A DNA stretch of 64,000 nucleotides from Synechococcus sp. PCC 7335 (GCF_000155595.1 NZ_DS989904.1:1751175-1815174); one strand, 5' to 3'; positions 1-8,706 are shown, counted from the first letter of the stretch. The notes: generated from the sequence alone by a model not told the origin. Translations and numbers: made by a program.

Positions 1-184
1 GGCCAATCTGATTAGCGGCCGTGCCTGGTGGGATTTGAATCTGTACAAAGCTATTCTCAGCGGCTTCACCCTCTGCTTCTAAGACTGGGGACTTCGCCCA
101 GCTCCACCAAAGCCAGCTTTGACTAGCTACACCTGCAGCTATGGACGCTAACACAATCGGAAATAGACGTTTCAAACCACTCAT
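1..184 (-). CDS. mltG: Endolytic murein transglycosylase MltG (YceG-like), N-terminus only
   Basis: This is the first 61 codons of a minus-strand gene cut off by the left edge. It starts at ATG 184 and has no stop before base 1. The translation has a short basic N-terminus (MSGLKRLFP), one hydrophobic signal-anchor segment at about residues 7-30, and then VQIQIPPGTAANQIG, which resembles the start of the YceG/MltG domain (a strand plus the Pro-Gly-x-x-x-x-x-I turn). In this family the protein is an inner-membrane lytic transglycosylase that cuts nascent glycan strands and so sets peptidoglycan strand length. It lies downstream of ruvX and a DUF3727 gene, a neighbourhood I recall from other cyanobacteria. 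The identification rests on a short segment plus context. Confidence 0.72.
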   Translation of the reverse strand, partial: MSGLKRLFPIVLASIAAGVASQSWLWWSWAKSPVLEAEGEAAENSFVQIQIPPGTAANQIG

Positions 185-301
185 ATCAGGATGGACGGAA
201 CACAATAGGCATTATCGAAGATGCCATGATTCAGGACGCTAAGTGAAGCAGCACAGTTTGTGCCTGCCGCACTCACTTTTGCACTTGCCAGTGCAACACG
301 T

Positions 302-886
302 CTAGTCCAAGACCTCAAAGAGCTTGTCTTCTAGCTGCGATCGCATCTTCTGGAAATCGTCTGGTTCAACGAGTTCGATTGAACCATCGCTGTTCCTTTG
401 AGCAAAGAATAGTAATGGTTCGAGAGGTGTGCACAGGGTGTATTGAGCATCCTTGTGAAAGAAAGTAGCCAGCATCTGAAAGTCTTCAGTCACTGGATGG
501 GCATCGTCTTCACCGATGTCTAGAGAGAAGCAGTCATCTTCATCTGCTTCTGGTAAATCGCCTGCAGCCGTCAAGGTGTGTGCCGACCGTTCTAGGATTA
601 GATCGAGCTCAGCCAGTACCGCCCGTGCTGATGGAAACAGCTCGTCGATCGCCTCATCTTCGACATCGACTAATATCTCAGCAGCTTCGTCACCCTCTGC
701 TTCATCATCTGGTTCCCAAACAAAGATTTCGATCGGTAGATTGACCGGTAGCAGCAGTAAAAACTCTGTTCCTTCTACGTCAATGCTTTTCTCTATGTAG
801 CAAGCGAGTTCTCTGCCCTCCTCATCACTGAGGCTGATAACAGGATATTCAGCGGGTTCGTCTAACATGTTGGAATTGATGGACAC
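302..886 (-). CDS. DUF3727 domain protein (cyanobacterial/plastid family)
   Basis: This 194-residue acidic soluble protein has no signal peptide or membrane segment. The N-terminal half (about residues 15-60, VISLSDEEGRELACYIEKS...) reads like the DUF1292/DUF3727 beta-rich module. A strongly acidic linker follows at about 58-85, and the C-terminal part (about 130-190) contains the conserved-looking stretch YTLCTPLEPLLFFAQ. The function of the family is not known to me; it is widespread in cyanobacteria and has plastid relatives. The gene lies between ruvX and mltG on the same strand, 125 bp after ruvX. That upstream gap contains a short tandem repeat (911-950), so it may have its own promoter or leader. 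Confidence 0.82.
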   Translation of the reverse strand: MSINSNMLDEPAEYPVISLSDEEGRELACYIEKSIDVEGTEFLLLLPVNLPIEIFVWEPDDEAEGDEAAEILVDVEDEAIDELFPSARAVLAELDLILERSAHTLTAAGDLPEADEDDCFSLDIGEDDAHPVTEDFQMLATFFHKDAQYTLCTPLEPLLFFAQRNSDGSIELVEPDDFQKMRSQLEDKLFEVLD

Positions 887-910
887 GGTTCTCTTCTCCT
901 AGTTAACTGG

Positions 911-950
911 GTGGTCTTGACCAGGTGGTCTTGACAAGTAGTCTTGCCTG
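911..950. repeat. Three imperfect 13-14 bp tandem repeats upstream of the DUF3727 gene
   Basis: The units are GTGGTCTTGACCAG (911-924), GTGGTCTTGACAA (925-937) and GTAGTCTTGCCTG (938-950). They sit in the 5' leader of the minus-strand DUF3727 gene. No protein-coding reading is apparent. This is one of several short tandem duplications in intergenic DNA of this window. Confidence 0.8.
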
Positions 951-1011
951 GAAGTTAGTGGTATGTGCTCACTTGAGTTGATGACTTAAAGCTTGCTGGC
1001 CTGAACGTGCT

Positions 1012-1446
1012 CTAGCTTGGGGAGTTCAGACGGAGACGCCGTTCGTCTAACCACTGCTGCAGGATGATAGCAGCGGCTTTTCGGTCGATTAGTTCTTTGC
1101 AGTTGGTCAGCGATCGCCTTTCGGCTAGCAGCATTTGCTCAGCTTGGAAGGACGTCAATCTCTCATCGACAAACTCAACTGGCAGCCCGAGTACTTTGGA
1201 TAATCGATGAGCAAACTTCTGAATCTTTTTGGCCTGGAAGCCTATTTGCCCATCCATAGTGTAAGGTAGTCCGACCACCAAAACTTCAACCGATCGCGCT
1301 TGGATGAGTGTTTCAAGCGGGACAATGATGCTCTCAAAACTAGTTTTGTAAAGGGTGGTGAGACCCGTGGCAATCAGACCTGTGCGATCGCATCCCGCTA
1401 CACCGATCCGTTTTGCCCCTAAATCCAGTCCCAGCGCAGAAACCAT
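1012..1446 (-). CDS. ruvX: RuvX/YqgF-type Holliday junction resolvase-like nuclease
   Basis: The protein has 144 residues, the normal size for YqgF, with an RNase H-like fold. Visible motifs are LGLDLGAKRIG (about 5-15, Asp8), VVGLPYTMDG (about 57-66), VDERLTSFQAE (about 93-103, Glu95) and IDRKAAAIILQQWL (about 120-133, Asp121). Asp, Glu and Asp form the expected metal-binding triad. Family members act as putative Holliday-junction resolvases, and in E. coli YqgF takes part in 16S rRNA 5' processing; which role applies here cannot be read from sequence. The gene follows the GNAT gene by about 58 bp on the same strand, suggesting co-transcription from the CofE-like gene downward. Confidence 0.93.
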   Translation of the reverse strand: MVSALGLDLGAKRIGVAGCDRTGLIATGLTTLYKTSFESIIVPLETLIQARSVEVLVVGLPYTMDGQIGFQAKKIQKFAHRLSKVLGLPVEFVDERLTSFQAEQMLLAERRSLTNCKELIDRKAAAIILQQWLDERRLRLNSPS

Positions 1447-1504
1447 AGTCCTATCTACAAAAGCCGTATCAAAGAGCTAACTTCGCTCTACCACTTTTTT
1501 TGCT

Positions 1505-2809
1505 TTACCCTTCTTTATCAGCGTCTATAGCGTCAAGATCTAAATTAGCTAGTCGCTGGTCTGCTGATAGTTTCGACACCTTCTCTAGAGAAAACCGATC
1601 CCAGGCCATCCCATCGCCAGAAGGATCGTCAAGCGCTGGGCCTAGGTTTGCCCCTCGCCAGGAAAACCTTCCTGGTAAAGGGGACCCCGTAGGCTGCAAG
1701 CCAGGTAGTACATCTGGCATCTTCAATCCTTCCAAAGCGCCCGCTTTAGCCTCGCGAACCTTGTGCCACACAGAGCGGGACATCATCAGCGTATGGTCAA
1801 TCTCTAGCGCTCCAATCTGATGTAGATACGCCTCTCGCTCAGTCTGATAGTCCAAAGACAGAATTCGCAGCGGTTGATTTGGAAACTTTTGGACCACGCC
1901 TGCCATCTGTGCCATCAATTCTGGATAAAGCCAAGTATAAGCTGGATGCACGGTCAGCTTTGCACTATGAGCTTCCATACCATCTCGGCATAGCTTCAGC
2001 TCAAAGTAACCAATCGCTGTTTTCCGCTGAGGCTCAAAGACATAGGCGGACACCGTTTCTTTTTTGTGCATCCAGCGGACAAATCGAGTCTTGATTTTGC
2101 CAGGAAGGGTCGTCTTAAAGTCATGAATCTGATAGTCGAGAACCTGACGAACCAAAGGTGGAATAGAGACGGTCTCTAGCTGATAGATCAGCTGAGCGTC
2201 CGCGTTGCTAACAGGCAATAAGTTAGGGATATCTGGATCGCGCTCGGATAGAATAGCCAGCTGTTCTGGCTGAATAGACCAATAGGTGACTCTTGCTAAC
2301 GGCTGAAAACCGTTTTGGCGATACAGTGCTAGTCCAAACTGATCATTCACATCAGTTTCACTAATCCAATATTGTGCCTCACGAATGTGCTCAAAACAGT
2401 AGCGTAATAGCTGCGAGCCTACATCCATTGATAGGTGCAGTTTGGGCTCATCGGTTTGTTCAGCTTCAACCGCCTTCGCCTGGGAGTTAGATAGATTGAC
2501 CAAAATCCGATCAACCTTCCAGGTGCTCAGCGTCCGGTTGAACGGAGAGACTTGGATCATGCCCTGGGGCAGCCCATTCGCTTCAGCTACGAAAGTAGAA
2601 AACAGATGCCTTAAAGGACTAGGCAATAGTGCTACTGCCTTCATAGGACCGTACCAACGGCGCATCTGCCGAACGTAGTCTTCTACAGCTTGAACATCCG
2701 TATCATGAGAGGCCACTTCTTTAGAGTTGTCGCTGACAAAAGCATCTAGATCACGCAGATGCACGGAGCGGATAGAGAGCTCTGTGGTTTTGGAGTTTCT
2801 GCGAGTCAT
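1505..2809 (-). CDS. GNAT-like acetyltransferase protein
   Basis: This 434-residue soluble protein is annotated from fold-like pattern, not strong motifs. The N-terminal half carries the pattern of a GNAT domain: FSTFVAEANGLPQGMIQVSPF (about 70-90), then a WISETDVNDQFGLALYRQNGFQPLARV stretch (about 149-175) of the type where GNAT proteins end with 'ALYRQNGF'. A second region (about 255-350, including AIGYFELKL and LRILSLDYQTEREAYLHQIG) could be a degenerate second GNAT repeat. The C-terminal about 85 residues are polar and probably disordered. It starts 24 bp after the CofE-like gene and precedes ruvX. Substrate unknown. A canonical acetyl-CoA loop (Q/RxxGxG/A) is not obvious, so it may not be an active acetyltransferase. 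Confidence 0.6.
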   Translation of the reverse strand: MTRRNSKTTELSIRSVHLRDLDAFVSDNSKEVASHDTDVQAVEDYVRQMRRWYGPMKAVALLPSPLRHLFSTFVAEANGLPQGMIQVSPFNRTLSTWKVDRILVNLSNSQAKAVEAEQTDEPKLHLSMDVGSQLLRYCFEHIREAQYWISETDVNDQFGLALYRQNGFQPLARVTYWSIQPEQLAILSERDPDIPNLLPVSNADAQLIYQLETVSIPPLVRQVLDYQIHDFKTTLPGKIKTRFVRWMHKKETVSAYVFEPQRKTAIGYFELKLCRDGMEAHSAKLTVHPAYTWLYPELMAQMAGVVQKFPNQPLRILSLDYQTEREAYLHQIGALEIDHTLMMSRSVWHKVREAKAGALEGLKMPDVLPGLQPTGSPLPGRFSWRGANLGPALDDPSGDGMAWDRFSLEKVSKLSADQRLANLDLDAIDADKEG

Positions 2810-2833
2810 GGCTTTCCTATTGAAAGAGGTCTA

Positions 2834-4000
2834 TCAGCTTTTGGGTCGAATGAGAACAACCGGAGTTTGCTCATCGGCATTCCCGGCTGGATTATCGAGC
2901 AGTGCTTGAACGAGGAGCTGCTCGTTTGTATTTTCGCTCTTGGCTAATATTTTAACCGCTTTTAAATCGTTGACATCGACGATGGCTGCTTTAAGTCCTG
3001 TTTCCTCATAGATTTGGTCTACGAGCTGCTGAGACTGACTTGGACCTAGCACAATGAACTGATCGAATGGAGGCAAGGTTCCTGTGACATCGTCGATCAG
3101 CCTAGCCTGCTCTCCAGCCAGCCGATAGAACATGCCTGGACTACCAAAGATCTTGGCGAGAGCCCCAATAGCAAAGGCGCTACCTACCTGCCACGGCCCT
3201 GATACATCGATTAGTGTCTGCATTCCGCAGGCTGTCGCTAGGCTCGATGTCGGCATGAAGTAATAGCATAATCGCTTGGCTAGCCAGCCTGGCGTGACTG
3301 TTGTTGGATGACGCAGACGGTTTTGCATGATAGCGACAGGCGTTTCGCCGATGGTGACGATATCACCTGGCTGAGCACAGGGAGCAACGTATTTTTTGAC
3401 GACTTCTACCGTGCTATCAAGGTTTGTGAGTAGATGCGTAGGAATAGGCAGAACGTGGGCAACGCTGTTTTCGCGCCAGCTGTTGGCTGCCTCTGGGTTA
3501 GGATACTTTAGCGGGGCGACCAGGTGTCCGGTTTTAGGGATGCGGCCTTCGGGCCCGTAGGTTAGATAGTTGACCTTGACCCACAATGATTTTAGCTGGC
3601 TAAGATCTGGGCCGGTAATGTCTACTTTGATGTTAGCCTGAGTTGATTTGCCGACTTTGACAATGTAGGCGAACCAGTAGTTATCAGCGCGAGCAGGAAA
3701 GTCCTCGTGTGCTGGGGTAATTTCTGTTTTGACAGTGATTCCTTCTAGGCTGCCGCTAGAGAGCAGTTCGTAGTCAATATCGACTTCTGGAATAAAGATT
3801 TCAAGCGTCCGGGTGCGGTTGGTAAAAACAGTATCGAAAGAAAGGACGTAGCGATCAGGCTCATAGATATCAAATCGCCAGTCAGTAGCACTTAGCGTTA
3901 GGTCATTACCAGGACGCTGACGGTATTGCCATTCTATGAGCAAGTAGCTAACGATGCAGAGCATAGCCAGCACTATCACCAACGAGCCTATTAACGCCAT
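2834..4000 (-). CDS. Membrane-anchored CofE-like (F420-0:gamma-glutamyl ligase domain) protein
   Basis: The 388-residue protein begins with a single hydrophobic anchor (MALIGSLVIVLAMLCIVSYLL, residues 1-21). About 180 residues of a beta-rich region follow (about 30-190), and then a C-terminal region resembling the F420_ligase/CofE domain, beginning near VKKYVAPCAQPGDIVTIGET (about 202) with VAIMQNRLR soon after. True CofE adds glutamates to coenzyme F420-0. In cyanobacteria such proteins are conserved but F420 production is not generally established, so the substrate is open. The gene heads a minus-strand series with the GNAT, ruvX, DUF3727 and mltG genes. cofG, another deazaflavin gene, is at 40018. 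The anchor and the extra N-terminal domain are unusual compared with archaeal CofE. Confidence 0.68.
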   Translation of the reverse strand: MALIGSLVIVLAMLCIVSYLLIEWQYRQRPGNDLTLSATDWRFDIYEPDRYVLSFDTVFTNRTRTLEIFIPEVDIDYELLSSGSLEGITVKTEITPAHEDFPARADNYWFAYIVKVGKSTQANIKVDITGPDLSQLKSLWVKVNYLTYGPEGRIPKTGHLVAPLKYPNPEAANSWRENSVAHVLPIPTHLLTNLDSTVEVVKKYVAPCAQPGDIVTIGETPVAIMQNRLRHPTTVTPGWLAKRLCYYFMPTSSLATACGMQTLIDVSGPWQVGSAFAIGALAKIFGSPGMFYRLAGEQARLIDDVTGTLPPFDQFIVLGPSQSQQLVDQIYEETGLKAAIVDVNDLKAVKILAKSENTNEQLLVQALLDNPAGNADEQTPVVLIRPKS

Positions 4001-4070
4001 ACGAACCCTACGCTCCCAACATAGCTAAGATAAACCAAATTTCTTAAGACCCAGATTGTATAGCACAGTT

Positions 4071-4157
4071 TGCATAATGCAGTTTGCATAACCTTCGCAT
4101 AACCAATTGCATAATGCAGTTTGCATAACCTTCGCATAACCAACCTTCGCATAACCA
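4071..4157. repeat. 37-bp tandem direct repeat, 2.4 copies
   Basis: Copy 1 (4071-4107) and copy 2 (4108-4143) are essentially identical and contain GCATAATGCAGTTTGC followed by ATAACCTTCGCATAACCAA. A third partial copy (CCTTCGCATAACCA) covers 4144-4157. The element lies in the gap upstream of the CofE-like gene and downstream of crr6. An open reading frame through it (3991-4185, minus) has a repetitive translation and is not credible as a gene. Confidence 0.9.
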
Positions 4158-4261
4158 TAAGCGTGCGGATAAGCGACTGACTCAACTCTACAGGGCCAAA
4201 ATCACAGAACCAAAATGTACGAGGATCGTCAGCGGCTTGAGATTAGGTCAGCTTACAGCGC

Positions 4262-4762
4262 TTAAAGTAGATTGAATAGAGCATCGTCGAGCTCGTAGCC
4301 TAGCATCTGAGTCATAAACTTTAGTCTAGAGCGGCCATTGATGTTGTTTTGCTTCAGCCACCGGTCTAGGACAAAAACCTTGCTCATCACGAAAATTTCA
4401 AGGGCTTCGGGGTTGTAGCGAATGCCATCAATCGGGCTAAATTGGTGAGGAACCAGCATGGCGGTGTAGCGACTAAGCTCGCCCGATTCCCAGTCTAGAT
4501 ACAGGGCTAGCCAGGGATAGAAGGTATCCAAACGGATGAACCACAGACGAACTTCTGGGATTTCAGAAAGTTCACGTGGGTCACTCGGATCGCGAGGAAA
4601 GTCGATTTCAAAGCTGAAGCTAGCCTCTTGATCGTTTAGGCGAGTTTGATCGGCGGCGATCGCATCGATAACGGCTTTAGCAGGGGAAAGATCAAGCGTT
4701 TGGAAGTGAACCGGAGTTAGGGCGATCGCATGCTTCATTAGATTTGACATGTCGTCGGGCAT
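4262..4762 (-). CDS. crr6: Crr6-family (DUF1817) NDH-1 assembly factor
   Basis: This 166-residue soluble protein ends with LKQNNINGRSRLKFMTQMLGYELDDALFNLL, characteristic of the DUF1817/CRR6 family. CRR6 in Arabidopsis chloroplasts and its cyanobacterial relatives are needed for assembly of the hydrophilic arm of the NDH-1 complex (maturation of NdhI), which supports cyclic electron flow and respiration. The length matches the cyanobacterial members. No other ndh gene is nearby. The start at 4762 is followed by two further in-frame Met codons (residues 5 and 9), and no strong ribosome-binding site separates them, so the first few residues are uncertain. Confidence 0.83.
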   Translation of the reverse strand: MPDDMSNLMKHAIALTPVHFQTLDLSPAKAVIDAIAADQTRLNDQEASFSFEIDFPRDPSDPRELSEIPEVRLWFIRLDTFYPWLALYLDWESGELSRYTAMLVPHQFSPIDGIRYNPEALEIFVMSKVFVLDRWLKQNNINGRSRLKFMTQMLGYELDDALFNLL

Positions 4763-4864
4763 GTTGTCAGAAAGAGGTTGTCGGACAATAACGGCGGAAA
4801 ATGATTATCGAGGTTCTAACGGGTGGATAATGGCTAAATCACAATAGCCGACTACACCCGCTTA

Positions 4865-4911
4865 TCTCAAAAAACTACTTGTCTAAAAAACTACTCGTCT
4901 AAAAAACTACA
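4865..4911. repeat. 16-bp tandem repeats, three copies, upstream of the epimerase gene
   Basis: TCTCAAAAAACTACTTG is followed by TCTAAAAAACTACTCG and TCTAAAAAACTACAG, giving three near-identical 15-17 bp units between the divergent crr6 and UDP-GlcNAc epimerase genes. The A-tracts are spaced about 16 bp apart, not exactly in helical phase. Confidence 0.82.
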
Positions 4912-4977
4912 GATGCATCAAAGCTATAGACTATCCAATCTAGCCACCTTCTTTCTTTTTATCTTTGCCTGATCGCT

Positions 4978-6114
4978 ATGGTTGACTCTTTTACGCCTTC
5001 TATGAACAACCCTATGCGTATTTGCATCACTCTAGGCACTCGCCCTGAGGCGATTAAATTAGCGCCTGTCATTCAGACCTTTCGAAAGCTGGCGCAGTTT
5101 GACACCAAAGTTGTTCTGACTGGGCAGCACCGCGAAATGGTTGCTCAGGTGATGTCGTTATTTGACCTAAAGGCTGATCACAACCTAGATATCATGCAGC
5201 CTAAGCAGACGCTAGGCGAAATCACCCGCCGTAGCCTAGAAGGGCTAGAAAGACTTTTTGTCGATCTAAAGCCCGCTATGGTAATTTCCCAAGGCGATAC
5301 CACCACCGCTTTTGCCGCCGCCTTGGCCGCTTTTTATCAGCAAATCCCGGTAGGCCATGTTGAGGCTGGCCTGCGCACCGACAATATTTTGGATCCTTTC
5401 CCAGAAGAAGCTAACCGCCGGCTAGTTTCTCAGATTGCCACCCTACACTTCGCTCCTACCCAAACCTCAGTTGCCAATCTGAAAGCTAGCGGCGTCACTA
5501 CTGGCATTCATCAGACCGGTAACACCGTCATTGATGCTCTACTACGAGTGGCAGATCAGTCCCCTAGCTGCGATATTCCAGGACTAGATTGGTCCAGCCA
5601 TCGTGTCATTCTCTCCACGGTTCATCGCCGCGAAAACTGGGGCACACCTTTAGTCAACATCGCCCAAAGCTTTCTACAGATTTTAGAGAAGTTCCCAGAT
5701 ACGGCTTTGCTGCTGCCGTTGCATCGTAATCCGACCGTGCGCGATCCCCTTAAAGCCGCGCTAGATAGCCATCCTCGAACCTTTCTAGTCGAGCCGCTAG
5801 ATTACGCGCAGCTAGTAGGCGCGATGAAGCGAGCATACCTACTGCTCACTGACTCAGGCGGACTTCAAGAGGAAGCGCCTGGACTAGGCAAACCTGTGCT
5901 GGTTTTGCGAGAGACCACCGAACGTCCTGAAGCGATTACTGCTGGTACGGCTAAACTCGTTGGCACTAAGCCTGCCCAGATAGTTGCTGCTACTTCAGAG
6001 TTGCTAGCGAGCGACACAGTCTATACAGCAATGGCCAAGGCCATTAATCCGTTTGGCGATGGACATGCTTCTGAGCGTATAGCCCAGATCGTGACCAATT
6101 ATTTGACGACTTAA
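4978..6114 (+). CDS. wecB: UDP-N-acetylglucosamine 2-epimerase (non-hydrolysing)
   Basis: The 378-residue cytosolic enzyme interconverts UDP-GlcNAc and UDP-ManNAc, supplying ManNAc units for surface polysaccharides. Family motifs are complete: ITLGTRPEAIKLAPVI (about 16-31), TGQHREM (about 49-55), SQGDTTTAFAAAL and VGHVEAGLRT (about 103-130), FPEEANRR (about 141-148), HRRENWG (about 213-219) and LLTDSGGLQEEAPGLGKPVLVLRETTERPEA (about 288-320), covering the UDP-binding and catalytic Asp/Glu/His residues. The ATG at 4978 gives a 12-residue leader before MRICITLG; the Met at 5014 is an alternative start. It is monocistronic by context, with no glycan operon around it. Confidence 0.95.
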   Translation: MVDSFTPSMNNPMRICITLGTRPEAIKLAPVIQTFRKLAQFDTKVVLTGQHREMVAQVMSLFDLKADHNLDIMQPKQTLGEITRRSLEGLERLFVDLKPAMVISQGDTTTAFAAALAAFYQQIPVGHVEAGLRTDNILDPFPEEANRRLVSQIATLHFAPTQTSVANLKASGVTTGIHQTGNTVIDALLRVADQSPSCDIPGLDWSSHRVILSTVHRRENWGTPLVNIAQSFLQILEKFPDTALLLPLHRNPTVRDPLKAALDSHPRTFLVEPLDYAQLVGAMKRAYLLLTDSGGLQEEAPGLGKPVLVLRETTERPEAITAGTAKLVGTKPAQIVAATSELLASDTVYTAMAKAINPFGDGHASERIAQIVTNYLTT

Positions 6115-6271
6115 TGATGACTAATAAAGTTAATAACTAGCAAGCATTCCTAACGAATAAAGATTTTCATAACGAATAGCACTGTCTGGCCCTGTCTGTA
6201 GCAGTTTCTGCGAATGTTTTGAGACCAATGCTTTAAGGCCTGTTCTGAGGCTATCTACTTCCCTAGTAGCT

Positions 6272-6541
6272 CTACTCTTCTGTATCCTCAATCAAATTCT
6301 TCTTCGATGCCTTCAAGTCTTTCCATAGCTTTTTGATATCTTTGTAAGCCTCAGTGCTGCTTACTTTGCCACCTGTCTCTAGCCCACAAATTAAAGATAC
6401 TCGTCGAGCGAATTCTTGTAAGTTGGCATTGAATGCTAAATTTTGCGGGGTGAATTTTCCTCGGTACGGGCTGCGTGGCATGACAAAATTATCTAACTGC
6501 CTTCTCTTGTCTGGCTGCTCTGTATCATCTTGCTGAGACAT
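6272..6541 (-). CDS. Small conserved cyanobacterial protein (DUF7219-like)
   Basis: The start was set at ATG 6541 (MSQQDDTEQ) because GGAAGGAG lies about 9 bases upstream; the longer frame would need a TTG. The resulting 89-residue protein has a polar N-terminus and the core PRSPYRGKFTPQNLAFNANLQ... followed by ICGLETGGKVSSTEAYKDIKKLWKDLK. I associate this pattern with a small cyanobacterial family (DUF7219, sometimes mislabelled as an isopropylmalate synthase-related protein). There is no known function, no membrane segment and no enzymatic motif. It is separated from both neighbours by long gaps, so it is probably transcribed alone. Confidence 0.72.
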   Translation of the reverse strand: MSQQDDTEQPDKRRQLDNFVMPRSPYRGKFTPQNLAFNANLQEFARRVSLICGLETGGKVSSTEAYKDIKKLWKDLKASKKNLIEDTEE

Positions 6542-6906
6542 CGAATGTGCTCCTTCCTTTAACAATCGACATAGTCTCTCTAAGCTAACTTAGATCATCA
6601 AGGAATAGGCTAGCAATGGGCAGCGACTTGGGTTGATAGGCTAGGTGAATTAGGTAGGTATATCGTTTTGCACACTTGAAACTGTAACTAAACTGTAGCT
6701 GCCTATATCGTTTAGGTCGCCTAAAGAATTGTCATCGACCTCTCAGATCAACAACGAAGTGTGTGGGTAAGATACTAATACCTACGCTTTTGCCTGCTTT
6801 TGGTACACAGCTTGCTTTGTAAGTTAATGCTAGTGAAACTGTGTACAACTGTGTTCTGCTGATCGGCCCTCCCTGAGACTGGCCATTTTCTATCTCTGCT
6901 GCGCTT
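6542..6906. other. Intergenic region between divergent genes (365 bp)
   Basis: The gap should hold the promoters of the minus-strand DUF7219-like gene and the plus-strand hydrolase. Visible features are a ribosome-binding sequence for the former (GGAAGGAG on the minus strand), a compact hairpin TTTAGG-TCG-CCTAAA near 6711-6725, and a repeated TATATCGTTT (about 6659 and 6703). No gene, tRNA or convincing -35/-10 pair was recognised. Confidence 0.5.
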
Positions 6907-8706
6907 ATGAGTTTTATTCAACGTATGAGGTTACGAGCGGCCTGCTTAGGGTTAGGGCTGCTAACGCTATCAGCAACGCCTAGTGCGGCAGCAGAAAGAG
7001 TAATTGTTCGTCTAGGTCCCTTGAGTCAGTCGATCGAACTGAGCGATCTAGAAACTTTTGCTGAAACGGGGAAGGTGCCTGAGCGGCTAAAGCTGTATCA
7101 GCAATTTCTAACACCTTCTTTGCAGCAGTCTTTACGACAAGAACTAGAGCTTGATCCAAGGATGAGCGATCGCATCATTGATGATGTTCTAGCATCGGCT
7201 AATGGCGAACTGCTGCTCGATACGCTAGGGCAGGTCGCACCTAATGTGACGATTCCACAGATTCAGGCCGCTATTCGCCTAGCGGCTAGTCAAGCAGACG
7301 GGCTTAATATGCTAGATATCTTGCGCGCTATCCCGCAAGAGACACTGGAAGTAGATGTTACCCAGGCGATCGCGCTGGCCTCTCAGCTTAATCTTTCTAA
7401 TCTAGAAAGTCGCTCACTTAGCGGCGTTTTAGATCAAGAGCTACACGTAGATAACCCACCGCCTATACTTAGCGATCTTCGGCCTGAGCTATCAGGCGAT
7501 GCGACTGTTTTTCAGCAAGCAGTTAGCTTTGAAGATCGTAGTCGCGATCGCACCATTCCCGTAGAACTGTACTGGACTGGAAGAACTCAGGGGCCGCTGG
7601 TGATGCTTTCTCATGGCTTCGGGGCGGATCGATTTTTTCTAGACTACATTGGCAAACACTTAGCCTCTCATGGGCTGACGGTTGTCTCTGTCGAGCATCC
7701 TGGCAGTAATCTGAGCACCCTAGTCGAATTACCCGTCGATCCAGATATTGCCGAAAATCCTAGTCGCATTCTCCCGGCCCAAGAATTTCTAGATCGGCCT
7801 AGAGATATCAGCTTTGTGCTTGATCAGCTAGAGCGGCTTAATCAGCGTAGCGTCTTCTACCAAGAACGATTTCGCACCCAAGAAGTGTCTATTATTGGCC
7901 ACTCGCTAGGTGGCTACACGGGACTCGCCCTAGCTGGCGCGAAATTGGACTTGCGATCACTCGACAGCTTCTGTAAAAACATTCAGCCATTAGGCGTTTC
8001 TCCTGCTGATTGGCTACAGTGCGCCGCTGCGGATCTAGAAGAACAGCAGGCCGATTTAACAGATAGCCGGATCCAACAAGTCATTGCTATGAACACGCTA
8101 ACAGGTCAGCTCTTTGGTGAGGCGGGCCTCTCTGAAGTCTCTGTGCCGACCCTGCTGCTAACGGGGACCAAAGACAGCGTTACCCCAACTTTAGACCAGC
8201 AGCTCGGGGCGTTTACTCAGCTCTCTGGCGAGAAATATCTGCTCGCTGTAATTGGCGGGACTCATCTTAGCGTTGGCGATCCTGGTAACGTCAATCCAGC
8301 CTTGACGGAGCTACCGTTTATGGCAGAACTAAAAGTTGAAGAAACTGCCAACTTGCGACTGCTACTACAGGGCGTTGCTTTGAGCTTTGTCAAGCAGCAG
8401 ACTGATGAAGCTGCCGACTACAAACCTTTTTTAAGTTCAGCCTATGTTCAATCTTTCTCTACTCTAGATCTACCGCTGAGGCTAGTTGAGACCCTACCCA
8501 ATAGCGTTCGCAGCTGGTTGGCCTTTAGCGATCGCATCTCTGCGAATACTGCTTTGCCGCCGCTGACTAGTCGGCTAATGGCACTAGGCTACTTGAGTTC
8601 GCTTGCCCAAAAAGAAGACTGGCAGCGAGCGCTTACCGCTCAGCTACAGGCAAATCAGGTGGTCACGGTGCTGCGATCGCCGCTGCCGTTCATCATTGGC
8701 TGGTAG
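6907..8706 (+). CDS. Secreted DUF1400-alpha/beta hydrolase
   Basis: The 599-residue protein starts with a signal peptide (basic MSFIQRMRLR, hydrophobic LGLGLLTLSATPSAAAE, likely cleavage after AAA near residue 29). The DUF1400 domain follows at about 30-160, a cyanobacterial N-terminal module. An alpha/beta-hydrolase domain occupies about 225-550, with VMLSHGFGADRFF (oxyanion region, about 235), VSVEHPGSN, nucleophile motif IIGHSLGGYTG (Ser near 332) and a late GGTHLSVGD carrying the probable catalytic His (about 457). The architecture resembles cyanobacterial relatives of PAF-acetylhydrolase/dienelactone hydrolase. It probably acts outside the cytosol on an ester; the substrate is unknown. 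A clear paralogue lies at 14281-16065. Confidence 0.85.
   Translation: MSFIQRMRLRAACLGLGLLTLSATPSAAAERVIVRLGPLSQSIELSDLETFAETGKVPERLKLYQQFLTPSLQQSLRQELELDPRMSDRIIDDVLASANGELLLDTLGQVAPNVTIPQIQAAIRLAASQADGLNMLDILRAIPQETLEVDVTQAIALASQLNLSNLESRSLSGVLDQELHVDNPPPILSDLRPELSGDATVFQQAVSFEDRSRDRTIPVELYWTGRTQGPLVMLSHGFGADRFFLDYIGKHLASHGLTVVSVEHPGSNLSTLVELPVDPDIAENPSRILPAQEFLDRPRDISFVLDQLERLNQRSVFYQERFRTQEVSIIGHSLGGYTGLALAGAKLDLRSLDSFCKNIQPLGVSPADWLQCAAADLEEQQADLTDSRIQQVIAMNTLTGQLFGEAGLSEVSVPTLLLTGTKDSVTPTLDQQLGAFTQLSGEKYLLAVIGGTHLSVGDPGNVNPALTELPFMAELKVEETANLRLLLQGVALSFVKQQTDEAADYKPFLSSAYVQSFSTLDLPLRLVETLPNSVRSWLAFSDRISANTALPPLTSRLMALGYLSSLAQKEDWQRALTAQLQANQVVTVLRSPLPFIIGW

Noticed and set aside
1500-1820. 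Plus-strand frame opposite the GNAT-like gene (and similar long shadow frames elsewhere)
   Set aside because: It lies antisense to a gene with coherent family features and has biased composition with no motif.
3991-4185. Open frame through the 37-bp repeat
   Set aside because: Its translation is repetitive (LCKLHYAIGYAKVMQTALCKL) and simply reads the tandem repeat; no family resemblance or ribosome-binding site.
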